From Vitrella brassicaformis (Eukaryota; Sar; Vitrellaceae), in NCBI GenBank assembly GCA_001179505.1, contig CDMY01000324.1, forward strand, positions 56,051 to 120,050: a stretch of DNA of 64,000 nucleotides. Direction: 5' to 3'. Made by a program: the position numbers and the translations under genes. Positions 1 to 10,900 of the stretch are shown in pieces. Position 1 is the first letter of the stretch. Each line of letters starts with the position of its first letter. Under the pieces are notes generated by a model that was not told where the DNA came from, did no database searches, and saw only the letters and a list, made by a program, of their open reading frames with translations.

Positions 1-784
1 GTGGCCCCCTGGCTGCTGCTGCAGGAGGGCGGCTGTTGTGTAGATGATGTCCATATCTGTGTGCTGGTTGGCTGGATGGCTGGTTGGCTGGATGGATCCA
101 TGGTACACATTCGATGTGTCTGTGTCTGTGTGTGTCCATGTGTGAGACCATTTGTGTGTGTGTGTGTGTGTGTCCGTCTTGATGCGTTCATCGTGTGTGT
201 ACAGCTAGAACCTGGTGGCCAGAAAATCCCCTTCACCCACTCACTCATCCATCCGTACTTGTCCTTTTCAACCACACACGTGTCCGATGTCGATCGTCGG
301 CAGATCTTCCATTACTCCGCGCTGAGTTTCAATCCATGGTACATGACAGGTGTCACCGACGTGCTAAACAAAAGAAAGAGACAGAGTGCCTACGTTCTAC
401 CGTCCACACGCATCCGTCCACAGAAAATCCTACCTACTTGCGCGACTCACTTGCATTCCCCATGCACCCCACACGCGCTTCCATAAAGTGAGCTTGTGCG
501 CCACTGCTTGGCTGTCCGGCACGTTCAAGTGATAAACTTACAGGCGCACCCAGATCCCCCGACAGGGAGAAAAACAAAAAAAATGCCAAAACCGGCCAAC
601 ACTGGTCCACACATCCATCACATCTGTCCATGGACCCTCCAACAAATGGGCGCCGCCGCCCTCATCTCTCCCCATCCACATCACATCCGTCAACAAATGA
701 ATACCCCGCCCGTCCTTCCAGAAAAAAGAGAGAGACACGCACACGGCCGAGAGAGAAAAAAGCACATACACAATCAGATAATAG
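1..784. other. Intergenic, microsatellite-rich; no convincing gene
   Basis: No open frame here looks like a protein; the longest is a translation of (TG)n and (GGCTGGAT)n repeats. The stretch 138-268 is one copy of a dispersed repeat also found at 25941-26099. The right end is the 3' flank of the minus-strand membrane-protein gene that stops at 785. The window may begin inside a gene, but nothing supports one. Confidence 0.6.
138..268 (+). repeat. Dispersed repeat, copy A
   Basis: About 130 bases matching 25941-26099. Shared blocks in the same order are TGTGAGACCATTTG, a TG tract, GATGCGTTC followed by TTCATCGTG, GTGTACAGCTA, and CACCCACTCACTCATCCATCC. Between blocks the copies differ by small indels and substitutions. 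No terminal repeats or coding capacity are seen. It may be a decayed transposon or a duplicated intron/UTR piece; the GTGTACAG block resembles an intron 3' end. Confidence 0.6.
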
Positions 785-2571
785 TCAGACTTTGGTGCTG
801 ACGGCGATGCCGCTGGGCGGCTGCTTCTTGTCTGCAGCTGTTGGTGCACTGCCCGACTCGGGGACAACGTCGGGCAGCTGCCAGAGCTTGCCGTGGGTGT
901 CGACGTAATAGACCTCCGTGCGGTCCTCATGCCTGCAGACAGTTACATTACACCACACAGACGGACAGTCAGACGGACAGGCGGATGTGTGTATGTACGA
1001 TCCATGGTACACACGTACCACATCCACAGTTTGCGCTCTCCGCCCTCCGGTGTGGCTTCCTTCTTGCCGTTGCCGAACCGCCTATCGCGGATCTGGCGAT
1101 AAATCCTGTCCGCGTCAGCCGAATAACGCACCGCAGCACGGCGGAACGTTCGCACGCCTTTTGGACACACACACACACAGACACACACACACAGAGAGAG
1201 AGAGAGAGATGGAGATGAATGGGAGCCAGACGCATCCGGTGGCCGGGCTGGGTTGGCACTCACCGCCACAGACGAAGAACGGGCAGCTGCAGAGCCTGAC
1301 GGGTGTGCCGTAGAAGAGCATCCACCCCCACACGAGCAGCACGGCACACATGGCCCACCAAGCGGGCTCGCGATACATGCCGTGCAGCAAGGCGCACATG
1401 AGGATCACGTACAGCACTCCACACACGTGGAACAACACATTCGACCTGCAGGCATATATAGCACAGTTGACACACTGACTGATGCGATGCGACCGACTGC
1501 CTTTGTCTCCTTCTCTCTGTGTGGCTGTGCTGTGTGTCTGCGCTCACACGTGGAACCATCGGTGGTATTTCCACAGCAGCGGCGGCTTGGCGATGAAGAT
1601 GTGCCAGAAGAGGGGCAGAATGACCATCCCCGCCGTCAGCAGAATGTACATCAGCAGCAGCGGGATGAAAAAAGACCGGTTGTTCTGGCTCCTCGCGCGC
1701 TGCTCGGACGACAGCACGATGGCAAAAACGATCGCCCACGGAATCAGCAGGATGGGGGCACCCGTCAGCAACGCAGAGCGCCACGACAGCTTCCTGACCA
1801 CACACACGACAAACACCAATTCATTCAAAGGGGATGGATGACACACACATGTGCTTACCCCTCGAGCATGTCGGCACATGCGTGGATTTGCGTGTTCCTG
1901 TCGGCACGAAGCAGCGTCGGCTCGGTCTCGTCCGCCCGCTGCAGCGGCTGCTGCCTCCCCTCACGGACAACGCCCGGCTCCAGATCGACGCTCGGCTTCT
2001 TGGACGAGGTTGCAGACTCCCGCCTCTCGTACTCTCGTTTCTGCTTGCGCGACGGCGTCACCTTGAGGTCCAGGCCGCTGTAGAGCAGCTTCCACCCCGG
2101 CCCGTCGATTTCGGCGCCCTCCTCCTCGTCGACAGGCGGCTTGGGCGGCGGCAGGTCGGGCATGCCGCCGCCGCCGAAGCTCCAGGGGAAGCTGATCTTG
2201 AACGAACGGCGGCTCCTGGACTCGGTGGACCCCTGGGTGTGGCCAATCGGCAAAATGTTGGTGTGCGTGGCGGCTGCAGCGGTTCCTGTGGCTCCTGTGG
2301 CCTCGGTGGTGGCGCTTCTGTCGTCGTCTCTCTCCATTCTCTCGAGTGATGCCTGGGATGCGGGGAAGGGGTTGGATGAGCCGCTCTGAGGGGCAGCGGG
2401 TGCCTGTGCCTGCTGTGCGGGACTCTCCTCTGCGGATGGCTCGGCGGCCTCTGGGAAGGGGTTGGTCTCCTCCGCCTTGCCATCGACCTCCCCAGCGAAG
2501 GGATTCACCCCTTCCTCTTTCCTCTCCTCCATCGCAACCCCTTCAGCCTTCTTCTCTTCCGGCGTGGCCAT
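785..2571 (-). CDS. Multi-pass membrane protein with N-terminal NPF motifs
   Basis: Five exons on the minus strand: 2571-1859, 1793-1548, 1445-1264, 1157-1019 and 932-785. All phases close, giving about 475 residues. The first ~200 residues are acidic and proline/alanine-rich and carry three NPF tripeptides (NPFAGE, NPFPEA, NPFPAS). NPF is the known ligand of EH domains in endocytic and recycling proteins. Around residues 240-380 there are about four hydrophobic segments, including GAPILLIPWAIVFAIVL and LLLMYILLTAGMVILPLFW, followed by a Cys-rich turn and a short polar tail. NPF repeats ahead of four membrane spans recall SCAMP secretory-carrier proteins, but I do not recognise the SCAMP core sequence, so the family stays open. 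The start codon is only 44 bases from the start of the divergent MYND gene. Confidence 0.65.
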
Positions 2572-2615
2572 GACGCGCCGGAACGGTTACACGCAGATAC
2601 CCTAAGGCAGATGGC

Positions 2616-4547
2616 ATGGCGAGGCCGATAGATTATTCCAAGTGGGATGACATCGCATGCTCCGACGATGAGGACGACGCGAAAGATGCGCCTCACCGCC
2701 TGCCGTACTCATCGGATGAGATCAGCGGCTACAAGGTGCGGCAGAATGCACCCAAGAACGACTACCCCAAGCGGTGTGCGGCGATGGGCTGCACCGCCAC
2801 GGCGCCTGCCGGATCACCGATGCCGATGTGCCAGCAGTGCTCGCTGGTCCACTACTGCTCGAAGCAGGTGAGAAAGGCAAAAGCGGAGGGGCGCATCCAT
2901 CCATCCATGGATGTGTGTGTATCTCTGTTGTTTCTCGGTTGTGCTGTCTGTCAGTGTCAGGTAGATGACTGGAGGAGGCGCCATAGGAAGGAGTGTAAGA
3001 GTGCACAGAAGGAGTTCTCCCGTCCCCCTCTGCACCACAACCGGGCGGCCGTCATGTTCATCTACGGGTGGCTAGACGAGGATGCCTTCTTCTCACTGCA
3101 GGTGAGAGAGCCTTTTCTCGACAGAGAAAGGGAATACAAGACATGGCTCTCTCGTCTTCTTGAATGCAGCGCGGGTCTCAGCAGGAGATCCTCAGAGAGT
3201 TCGTGACGGCCGGCCAGCACTCCGGCTGGCTGATGCTCAGACTTCGCCAGTTCCACGACCGCAGCTTCTGGTACGGCTGTCACGGTGCCATCGCAATGAG
3301 TACGTGCCTGTGTATATGTGCCCTCTCTGTCTGTCTGTCTGTCTGTCTGCAGCGTCGTTGGGCTGCACAACCCGGACAATCCGCAGGGGTCGCGGCCTCG
3401 GTGCGCATACACGACGGGCGAGGACGGCGCGGCCATATATCCCTGCTTCATGCTAGCCCCAGTGGCACGGCGAGGAGCCGAGATGCCCTGCTGCCCCCGC
3501 AACCCTAAGATGCTGGTGATGCTGGAGGCAGCGCGCAGGACGCTCAAGACGGCCATCGAGACCTGCATGAAGGACCCGAGGCATAGGGTGTTTCCCGTGT
3601 CGTTTGTGACGGTCACAGACGCGTGTGACACCCTTTTTTGGCGCAAGGAGGTGGTGATCACCGAAATGTGGACGTCTAGCGGCCTCCAGAATCGTGTGTG
3701 GTATTTGCGGCCGTCGATCGACATCACGCTGAGCAATGCACTGGTAAGGTCTAGGGGGCTGCCGCGAATAAGAAAGACACCGCAATTCTGTGTACGTGTG
3801 TCTTGTGGTCAGATGGAGGCGAGTTACGAGGTATTCGGGCACGAGCTTGGCCAGATCCTGGCAGAGAGATGGGCCTCGTGTGGCCATCGCATTATTAGCA
3901 TACCAGAGGACTATTTGCGGCGTGAGGCGTGGCAGCGCAACCTAGTCAACCGCATCGCCACAGACGGCGGCGCGGTCGGCCTCGACGCCATCTGCGAACA
4001 GAAGGCATGGCGACAGCCGCCCCGCCCATGTAATGTGAGGGTGTCTGCAGATGGGGGTGGCGGCCGATGAGGTACGCCACGTCTTCATGGAGGCGGCGCT
4101 GTCGTTCACCGACCTGTTTCGCATGCACCTGATCGACTATGCCGACGAGATGCACACCAACAGCGCAGGACGACAGTCGCTGGCGTACGAGTGCTGCATG
4201 ACCGATGACGAGTACGCCCGCGTCAAGGAGGAGATAGACGTGCTCAACCCCCAGTACTCGCCAGACATGCAAAGGACCATCGACATGCCCTTCCCGGTAC
4301 ACACATACACACACACACAGAGAGAGAGAGAGAGATAGCGAGAGAGAAATCGCTTTGTTGCTGTGTGCAGGGCTATTGCGAGGAGGTAGAGGGTCCTTTG
4401 GTGGAGCTAGCGGACGGCACGCTGGAGTCGGAGACGTGCGTGACGCTGAGGTCGCAGCTGGAGCCCGTCGCGCCCACAGACTGCTGCCCCTGCTGCGGGG
4501 CCGACAAAAAGGGAAGCAGTGGAGGCGGTCCAGTGATGATGAGGTAG
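2616..4547 (+). CDS. MYND-type zinc-finger protein
   Basis: Exons: 2616-2867, 2955-3101, 3170-about 3303, 3353-3743, 3813-about 3978 (end uncertain), 4051-4296 and 4371-4547. A MYND finger spans residues 54-98: Cys54, Cys59, Cys72, Cys75, Cys81, Cys85, His94 and Cys98, with YCSKQC joined exactly across the first intron, which fixes that splice site. MYND fingers bind proline-rich partners in transcriptional regulators and SET-domain methyltransferases; no SET domain is visible. The rest is globular (for example VVGLHNPDNPQG and FMLAPVARRG) and ends with a CCPCCGADKK Cys cluster. Intron 3744-3812 is a multiple of three without stops and could be retained. The junction before 4051 is unresolved because the obvious donor would leave a 16-base intron; donors near 3948 or 3979 also keep frame. 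Confidence 0.7.
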
Positions 4548-4930
4548 ATGGGGGGAGGGGCGGGGCGGGGTGGGGTGGGCTTGTCCATAGAAGGGCCTTC
4601 GTGTTTGATCCATATGTATATATCTGTGTTTAGAGGACGTATCATGCCTTTTTCTCTGCGTCAGCATGTGCGTGTGTGTGTGTGTGTGTCTTTGGGTCGT
4701 CCGTCCGTTGTGATGCCGGTCACTGCATTCACGCACTGCAAGGCGGTGGATGGGGTTTGATGGTGTCGCATCGAATGGACGATCAACAGACATAAACACC
4801 TGCACCATGGTGCATACCATCTCTCATTCAATCCCCGGTGCATATCCGCATACGAGCGTCCGCACACTCTAGCCCATTCTCGACGCGAGCTCGTCTTCTT
4901 TGGCAGATCTGTTCGCCAACAAACAATCAG
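4548..4930. other. Intergenic: G-rich tract and TG repeats
   Basis: Between the MYND stop and the GTPase start. It opens with a G-rich tract at about 4549-4577 (runs of GGGG separated by single bases), which could form a G-quadruplex on the plus strand. A (TG)n tract follows near 4670-4690. No open frame is convincing. The last ~150 bases should hold the promoter and 5' UTR of the GTPase gene, but I see no recognisable promoter element. Confidence 0.5.
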
Positions 4931-7735
4931 ATGGCCGCCAGAGCACTGTCCGTCGCTCGGCGCGGACTCCAACGCCACCACAGCATCTACCAGAGGACAT
5001 CAGCGCGTCTGCTTCGTCGCTTCAGCTCGGCAAGGGAAGCTGCCAGATCACCCGAGGAGGCATCCTCCGACTCATCGAATTCAGCCGACGTGAGCTGGGA
5101 CGTGACGGGCAACCTGAAGCACAAGCTGCACGGCTCTCGGCCGCTGGTCATGGTCATTCACCCGGTGCTAAAGGGCAAGCGGAAGAGGGAGATCCTGTGG
5201 GACGCTGAGGAGGCGCTGGGGCTGGTCAGGGCAGCGCATTGGGACCCGCTGCCTGGACCTACTGAACCTGCAAGTGCGTGAAATGTAGGGGTGGCAAGGC
5301 AAGGCAAGATGACGGTGGCTGCATAGCCTGTGTGTGTGTGTGTGTGTGCAGATGGGTGGAATCAGAATGAGCTTGCCAAAGTGGGTCACCTGCAACGGCT
5401 CGTGCAGGAGGGCAACCTCACGCTGCCCAAGGAATGGCACTTCCATCGGTCAGTCAGGCACCAAGACACGCGCAGGACTGCCCCATCAGCCAGGTCCTTT
5501 CTCTTCCCATCAGGACGATGCGTGACGATGACGAGAACACCGATGAGGAGAGCGGCGACGAAGATCTCGACCCCAATGAGGCGGCGTGGCGCAACTCCAC
5601 ACTGAGGCGGCAGTGGGCCGAGTCGTGCTGTGTCAGAGTGCGGCAGGTCCACCCCGGCAACTTCTTCCAAAAAGGCAAAGTAAGGAGGAAAGACACACAC
5701 ACAGATACACACCGACGATCCGCGCACTTGTCCTTTCCTCTGCTTGCAGCTGGAGGAGCTCGCCATGATCTACACGTACCAGCCGGCCCATTACGTCTTC
5801 GTCAACTCGTCCCTCACCGGCACGCAGCAGCGCAACCTCGAGCTCATCTTCAAGAACGCCCTCAACGTGTGGGCGGCCCGCAAGATGGAGCGCAAGGAGC
5901 TGCCCATCGCCGGCCTCGTCCACTCCGCCACCAGCATCGCCGCCAACACCACAGAGCTCGACATTCTCGCACAGGACCGGCTGAAGCTGCAGGCCGACAG
6001 CGGCAAGGCACTCGTCGGCACAGAGGGGCAGGCGGACGCCCTTGCGCAGATCGGTGCGGACCATCTGGGCGAGGCGGTGGCGCCGGTGGATGAGACTGAG
6101 GAAGAGATTGACGAGAGGAGGGGGGCGGCGACGAGGGTGGAGGTGGTGGACCGCAACAGAGTGGTGCTGGAGATATTCGCTCTGAGAGCGAGAACCAGAC
6201 AGGCCATACTGCAGGTAGGTCGGTCAGACGCAGACGCACGCCCACCTAGATGCTATGTGGCGGCACATTGCTGTCTGGGTGTGTGTTGTGTGTTGTGTGT
6301 TGCTGTGTGTCGTGTAGGTTGCTCTCGCTCGTACCAACTACTTCAAGTCTCGCCTTTCCCTCAACACGCCCAACCGGTTCAAGCAGCTGCTCATGTCCGT
6401 CAAGGCAGCTGCAGGTGTCCAAAGCACCGTAAGCACCAGAGACACACATACAGACAGACAGACAGACAGACAGAAGCACCAACACAACAAGCCACACGCA
6501 CAAGTGGCAAGGAGTGTATCTCTGTTTATGTGTGCAGTATGCCGATTGGGTGGAGGACGTAAGCACGACCTACCACCTGGGAGACGGCGAGCAGATCGGC
6601 GAGTACGAGGGGCGCCTGCTAGAGATAGCCATGACCAAGCTGCGTGCACAGCTGGAGGAGGTCAAGAAGGCCAGGAAGCTGCAGAGAGAGGCCAGGAGGG
6701 GGGCGGGGACGGTGGCTTTGGTTGGCTACACCAACGTAGGCAAGACGGCCATCATGAACCGGCTGACGGGCAGCGACCTGCGTGTGCGGGACGTGCTCTT
6801 CCAAACACTCGACACAACCATGCGGAAGGTCCGCCTGCCCTCGGGCACTAAGGCCATTCTGGTAGGCGGGCTCAGCAAAACACGTGACGTGTCTGCTGGA
6901 GGCGAGGCGAGGCGTGTGTGTGTAGGTTGATTCGGTTGGGTTCATCCAAGACCTGCCTCACGCCCTGTATGACGCGTTCCAGGCCACTTTGGAGGAGACG
7001 ATCAACGCCGACGTGCTGCTGCACGTGAGGGACGTTTCGCACCCCCAGTGGGAGATGCACAAGCAGGTGGTCCTCGACTCTCTGCACGACTGCGGCATGT
7101 CGCTCGAACGCCTCAGCTCCAATGTGGTTGAGGTCTGGAACAAAGTCGACCTCCTCGACGAGGTGAGGAGAGACACATGTATTCGGGAGGTCTCTCTGTA
7201 TGCGTGTGTGTGTGGTGTGTGGTAGGAGGGGTTTCGGTCGATGCTGTCAGAGCTGCCCCCCAACGCCGTGCCCGTGTCAGCCATGGACGCATCGGGCCTC
7301 GACGTCCTTCTCAAGGTGATTATATGACCACGGCGGGACAGAACGACACCACCCCACATCATCCACCAACGCGCTGCACTCATTCCCTTCCTTGGCTCAT
7401 TTGTTCAGTTGCTGGACCAGGTGGTCAACTCGGTGTTGTCCCGGTCGACCATCACACTACGGCTGCCCGTCCGTGAGGTGCAGGAAAGGATGCGTGTGCT
7501 CAACAGGCTGGGCATCACCATCTCCTACGGCCGGTCGCTGGACGCCGGGATGACGTCCGACTCTGAGGGGTGGCGGGAGACCTTCGCCAAGGAGGATGAG
7601 GACGAAGAGGGCGGCATCCGTGTGTCGGAGGACGGACAAAGTGTGCTGGTGGATGTGATTGCTGACTACCCCGCTTTGGCCAGGTATGAGGCCTTGTACG
7701 AGAAGAGGGGAGGGGAGCCTGGGGAGGGGAGGTGA
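4931..7735 (+). CDS. Mitochondrial HflX-type GTPase (GTPBP6-like)
   Basis: Nine exons: 4931-5273, 5352-5448, 5514-5679, 5750-6214, 6318-6428, 6538-6861, 6926-7162, 7226-7315 and 7409-7735. All phases close; 719 residues. The first ~33 residues (Arg-rich, no acids, many Ala/Ser/Leu) look like a mitochondrial presequence. The HflX N-terminal and coiled-coil region (LRAQLEEVKKARKLQREARR) precedes the GTPase domain: P-loop GYTNVGKT at 457-464, G3 DSVGF at 504-508 (usually DTVGF or DTIGF) and G4 NKVD at 574-577. LHVRDVSHP matches metazoan GTPBP6 better than bacterial HflX. GTPBP6/HflX proteins split stalled or vacant ribosomes; in mitochondria GTPBP6 recycles mitoribosomes and aids large-subunit assembly. 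The C-terminal region is longer than in bacteria. Function is inferred from the family. Confidence 0.88.
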
Positions 7736-7923
7736 TGTGACGGCCACTAGTGTAGGTGGGGGAGGGAGACGACTTGATTTCTGTACAATGTGGATATTAA
7801 CATGTGATGGTGGTAGTGGTGGAAATGAGTCTCATACGATACGCACCCACACAAGCGGAACTATCTAACGAACGTATCTTCACCCCTGCCTGCCTCCCTC
7901 CTATCCCTCTCAACACATACTAG

Positions 7924-10900
7924 CTAGTTGGTCTCTTCCTCTCGAACTCTCGGCTGCCGCCGCTGCTGCTGCTGCTGGTGGTGGTGGTCTTGGTGGTTGT
8001 CATCCGCCCCATCCTCGACCATGAGCTGCTCCCACGCCTCTGGCCGCACTATTTCCTTGAGGGCCCTCGCTACCTGCCCACCACCACTACCACCATCATG
8101 GTCATGCTGCAGCTCAGACAGACTGGCCTGGAGGTGCTCCAATGCGCCACACCGGCTGCCGCCGTCTGCCTGGTCGGCCGACTGGCACTTGCGGAACAGC
8201 TGCTCGGGGCTGCCGCCCTCCGTCAACACCTTCCTGCACACACACACACACACACACAGACACAGACACAGTCTCTCACTGGGGTGTGGTGTTGATCATG
8301 CCTTGTTGCCCTTGCCCTGCTTACATGATGTCGTGGATGAAGGTCGTGAGTCGATGTGTCTTGAGGTATGTGTGCAGCAGGGCGGTGGCCTGCCGCACGT
8401 GGAAGCGGCCGAGCAGGTGCTGCAGCAGCAGCGTCACTCGGCACGTCGACACGGCGTGATGCATCACCTCGCTAAGCGCCCCCCTGCTTGTGAGGAGCGC
8501 CGGGTCGTCCTCGGCAGACGACTGCGATGAAGAAGGGCCCGACAGCACCGCTACCAAGTCGTTGTAGTGGCCCCCGTCAACCACACACTGACACAACAGC
8601 CGAACAGAGATAGATAGATGTGTGCCGACGGTCAGACAAGTGAGTACCTTGACTAGGATGGTTCTATATGCGACCGGACAGGCCTGGCTCCAGAAGCCCA
8701 GGCACCGCACCGCCACCAGCGGCTCCCTCTGCACCAGCTGCGCTTCCAGCACACCCACATCCACCGACGAGGGCAGCAGCTGCAGCAACGCTAGCAGCAC
8801 CGTCGCCAGCCGACACTCCACCTCTCGCAGATCCCCCTGCACCGCCGCAAGAAGCTTGCCCGAGTCAGCAACGGCAGACGTCAGCTGTGGTGTGCCGAGG
8901 GCCGCGTGAAGTGGGCCGTGGATGTCGCTGTGCAGTGATTGGATGAGGGCGGGGGGTGCGTGTGGGAGGCCGTCGTCAGGTGTGGAGAGGGCGACGAGGG
9001 ATGAGAGGGCTGCGATGGTGCGTGCGATGAGGGCCTCGATGTTGAGGTAGGGCAGGGAGGGCGACCGCTGGATCGACATGCTCAGCGAATCCAACCTGAT
9101 CCATCCATCCATCCATCCATCTCGCAAAACCAATCTCTGGGCTGCTTTCCACCTGTGTGTGTGTCCCTCACTGACCAGCACGTGAACGACGGCGGCACGA
9201 GTCGTCTGCCCTCCTCCTGGGCATGAACCGTCCTCCTGTCCATCGGCCCCCCAGGTGCCCTGGCCTCGTCGATGGCCTCCCGCACCCGCCCCGCATACGC
9301 CTCCACCGCCCTCATTGGGGCCTCGAACACAGCCTGCAGCGCCTGCAGCAGCTCGCCGTCATCTGCGGGCAGCGCGAAGGCCAGGCCCTCTTGCAGCGCC
9401 CCGACGAACTCCCGGATGAAGCCGGCATTGGTGTTGAGGTCGCCCTCGGCCGTGAGTGTCTCGTGGCTGGGCGTCTTTGTGTGTGCGAGGAGGGATGTGA
9501 GGACACTGGCGAGCAGGGAGGCGTCGGCGATGTGGAAGTCGAGACAGAGGCTGGCGATGAGCTGCAGGGTGGGGGGGTCGGACCGGTGCTTCTGCCCGCG
9601 CCAGAGGGACCGCGCCAGGCCGGCCTTCTCGCAGTGGTAGAACTTCTTGATCTCCTGTATGCCATGCGGTGACACACAAGACAGGACAGGGGCCGTGCCG
9701 TCACTGCATCCCATCGCTCTGTGGTCGTGCAGGGTGTGGTTCGTTCGCCACCTCAGCTGACCTGCACGACTCCGAGGCTCTGGAGGCAGTGCAGGTAGTA
9801 GTAGTGCATCCATATGACCTCGAGGTCCTTCCATGGCTTGCCATAAATCCTCTCTATCACGTCCGTCGGCGCCACCCGGAATATCACCGCCATCGCCCGG
9901 CACTTGCCGTCGTGCGCGAACCGCGTCTCGGCCTTGAAGCTGAGGCTCAGCAGGTGCTTGACCGCCGGGTCCAGGTGCCCCCCGCCCACCACAAAGGCCA
10001 CCCGGTCCACACACAGGAGGTCCGCCGTGTCCTGTGCAAACAGGCCCTTGCCCAGCTTGCCCCGCCTCATCGCCCCAAACGGACTGGTCGCCCGCTGCTT
10101 GCCCACGCTGCCCTTGTCGAGGTAGCATAATGCGTCCAGCCCTTCCAGCAGCGCCGACGACTCGATGGCGTCGATCGCCTGCAGGGCCGTTTTGCCCGGC
10201 TGACAATCAGATGGAACCAGTGGGCGAGAGGGCACAGCTGCAGCACTGGCGGCTGGGTCTGCCGGCGGGGGCTGGGACTCGTTCGCCAGGGCGGCCTTGC
10301 GCGGCGTCCATTGGGCGTCGGACAGCCACTCCTCCACCCAGCTCTTGCGGAACGGTGCCGCGTCGATGCTGAGGTAGGCGCAGAGGTTCTCGGCCACCGT
10401 GTGCAGCGACTGCGCCTCTTGGCGGCAGTGGTCGGGGGAGAGGGTCTGGTGGATGCGCTGCTGGACTGGTGTGGCGAGGGTGTAGTGTGTGGGCCGCATG
10501 AGTATGGGTATGAGGTAGAAGTAGAGGGCCTTGATGGCCAGCTGCGGGTCGGCCAGCAACAGGTCCTCGAACAGCTCCAGGTGGTGCTGCCGCAGCTCCC
10601 ACTGCGCACTCAGCAGGTCGTGCATCTGCTTGAACGTCCGGGAAGGCGCCGGGCACAGCGGTGGGGGGGCCACACGCGGCCGCCCATACAGCGACCCCGC
10701 GCTCGCCACCGTGGCCTGGTCGTCATCCACCGCCCGTGCCGCCACGGGCGCGGGCGTCGAACCAGTGTCGGGGTCGAATCGGCAGGCCCACTTGGTGAGG
10801 GCCAGCTTGGCGGGACCCAAAGGCAGCCGCCTGATGACCTTGTCGGCCATGGTGCGTGCCGCCATGGTGTCGTTGACCTCCCCCAGGTGGTGCTGCACAG

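Noticed and set aside
1-486. Open frame from the first base
   Set aside because: Mostly Cys/Val and Val/Cys alternation from (TG)n, so not a believable protein; the first ~20 codons could be an exon end but lack support.
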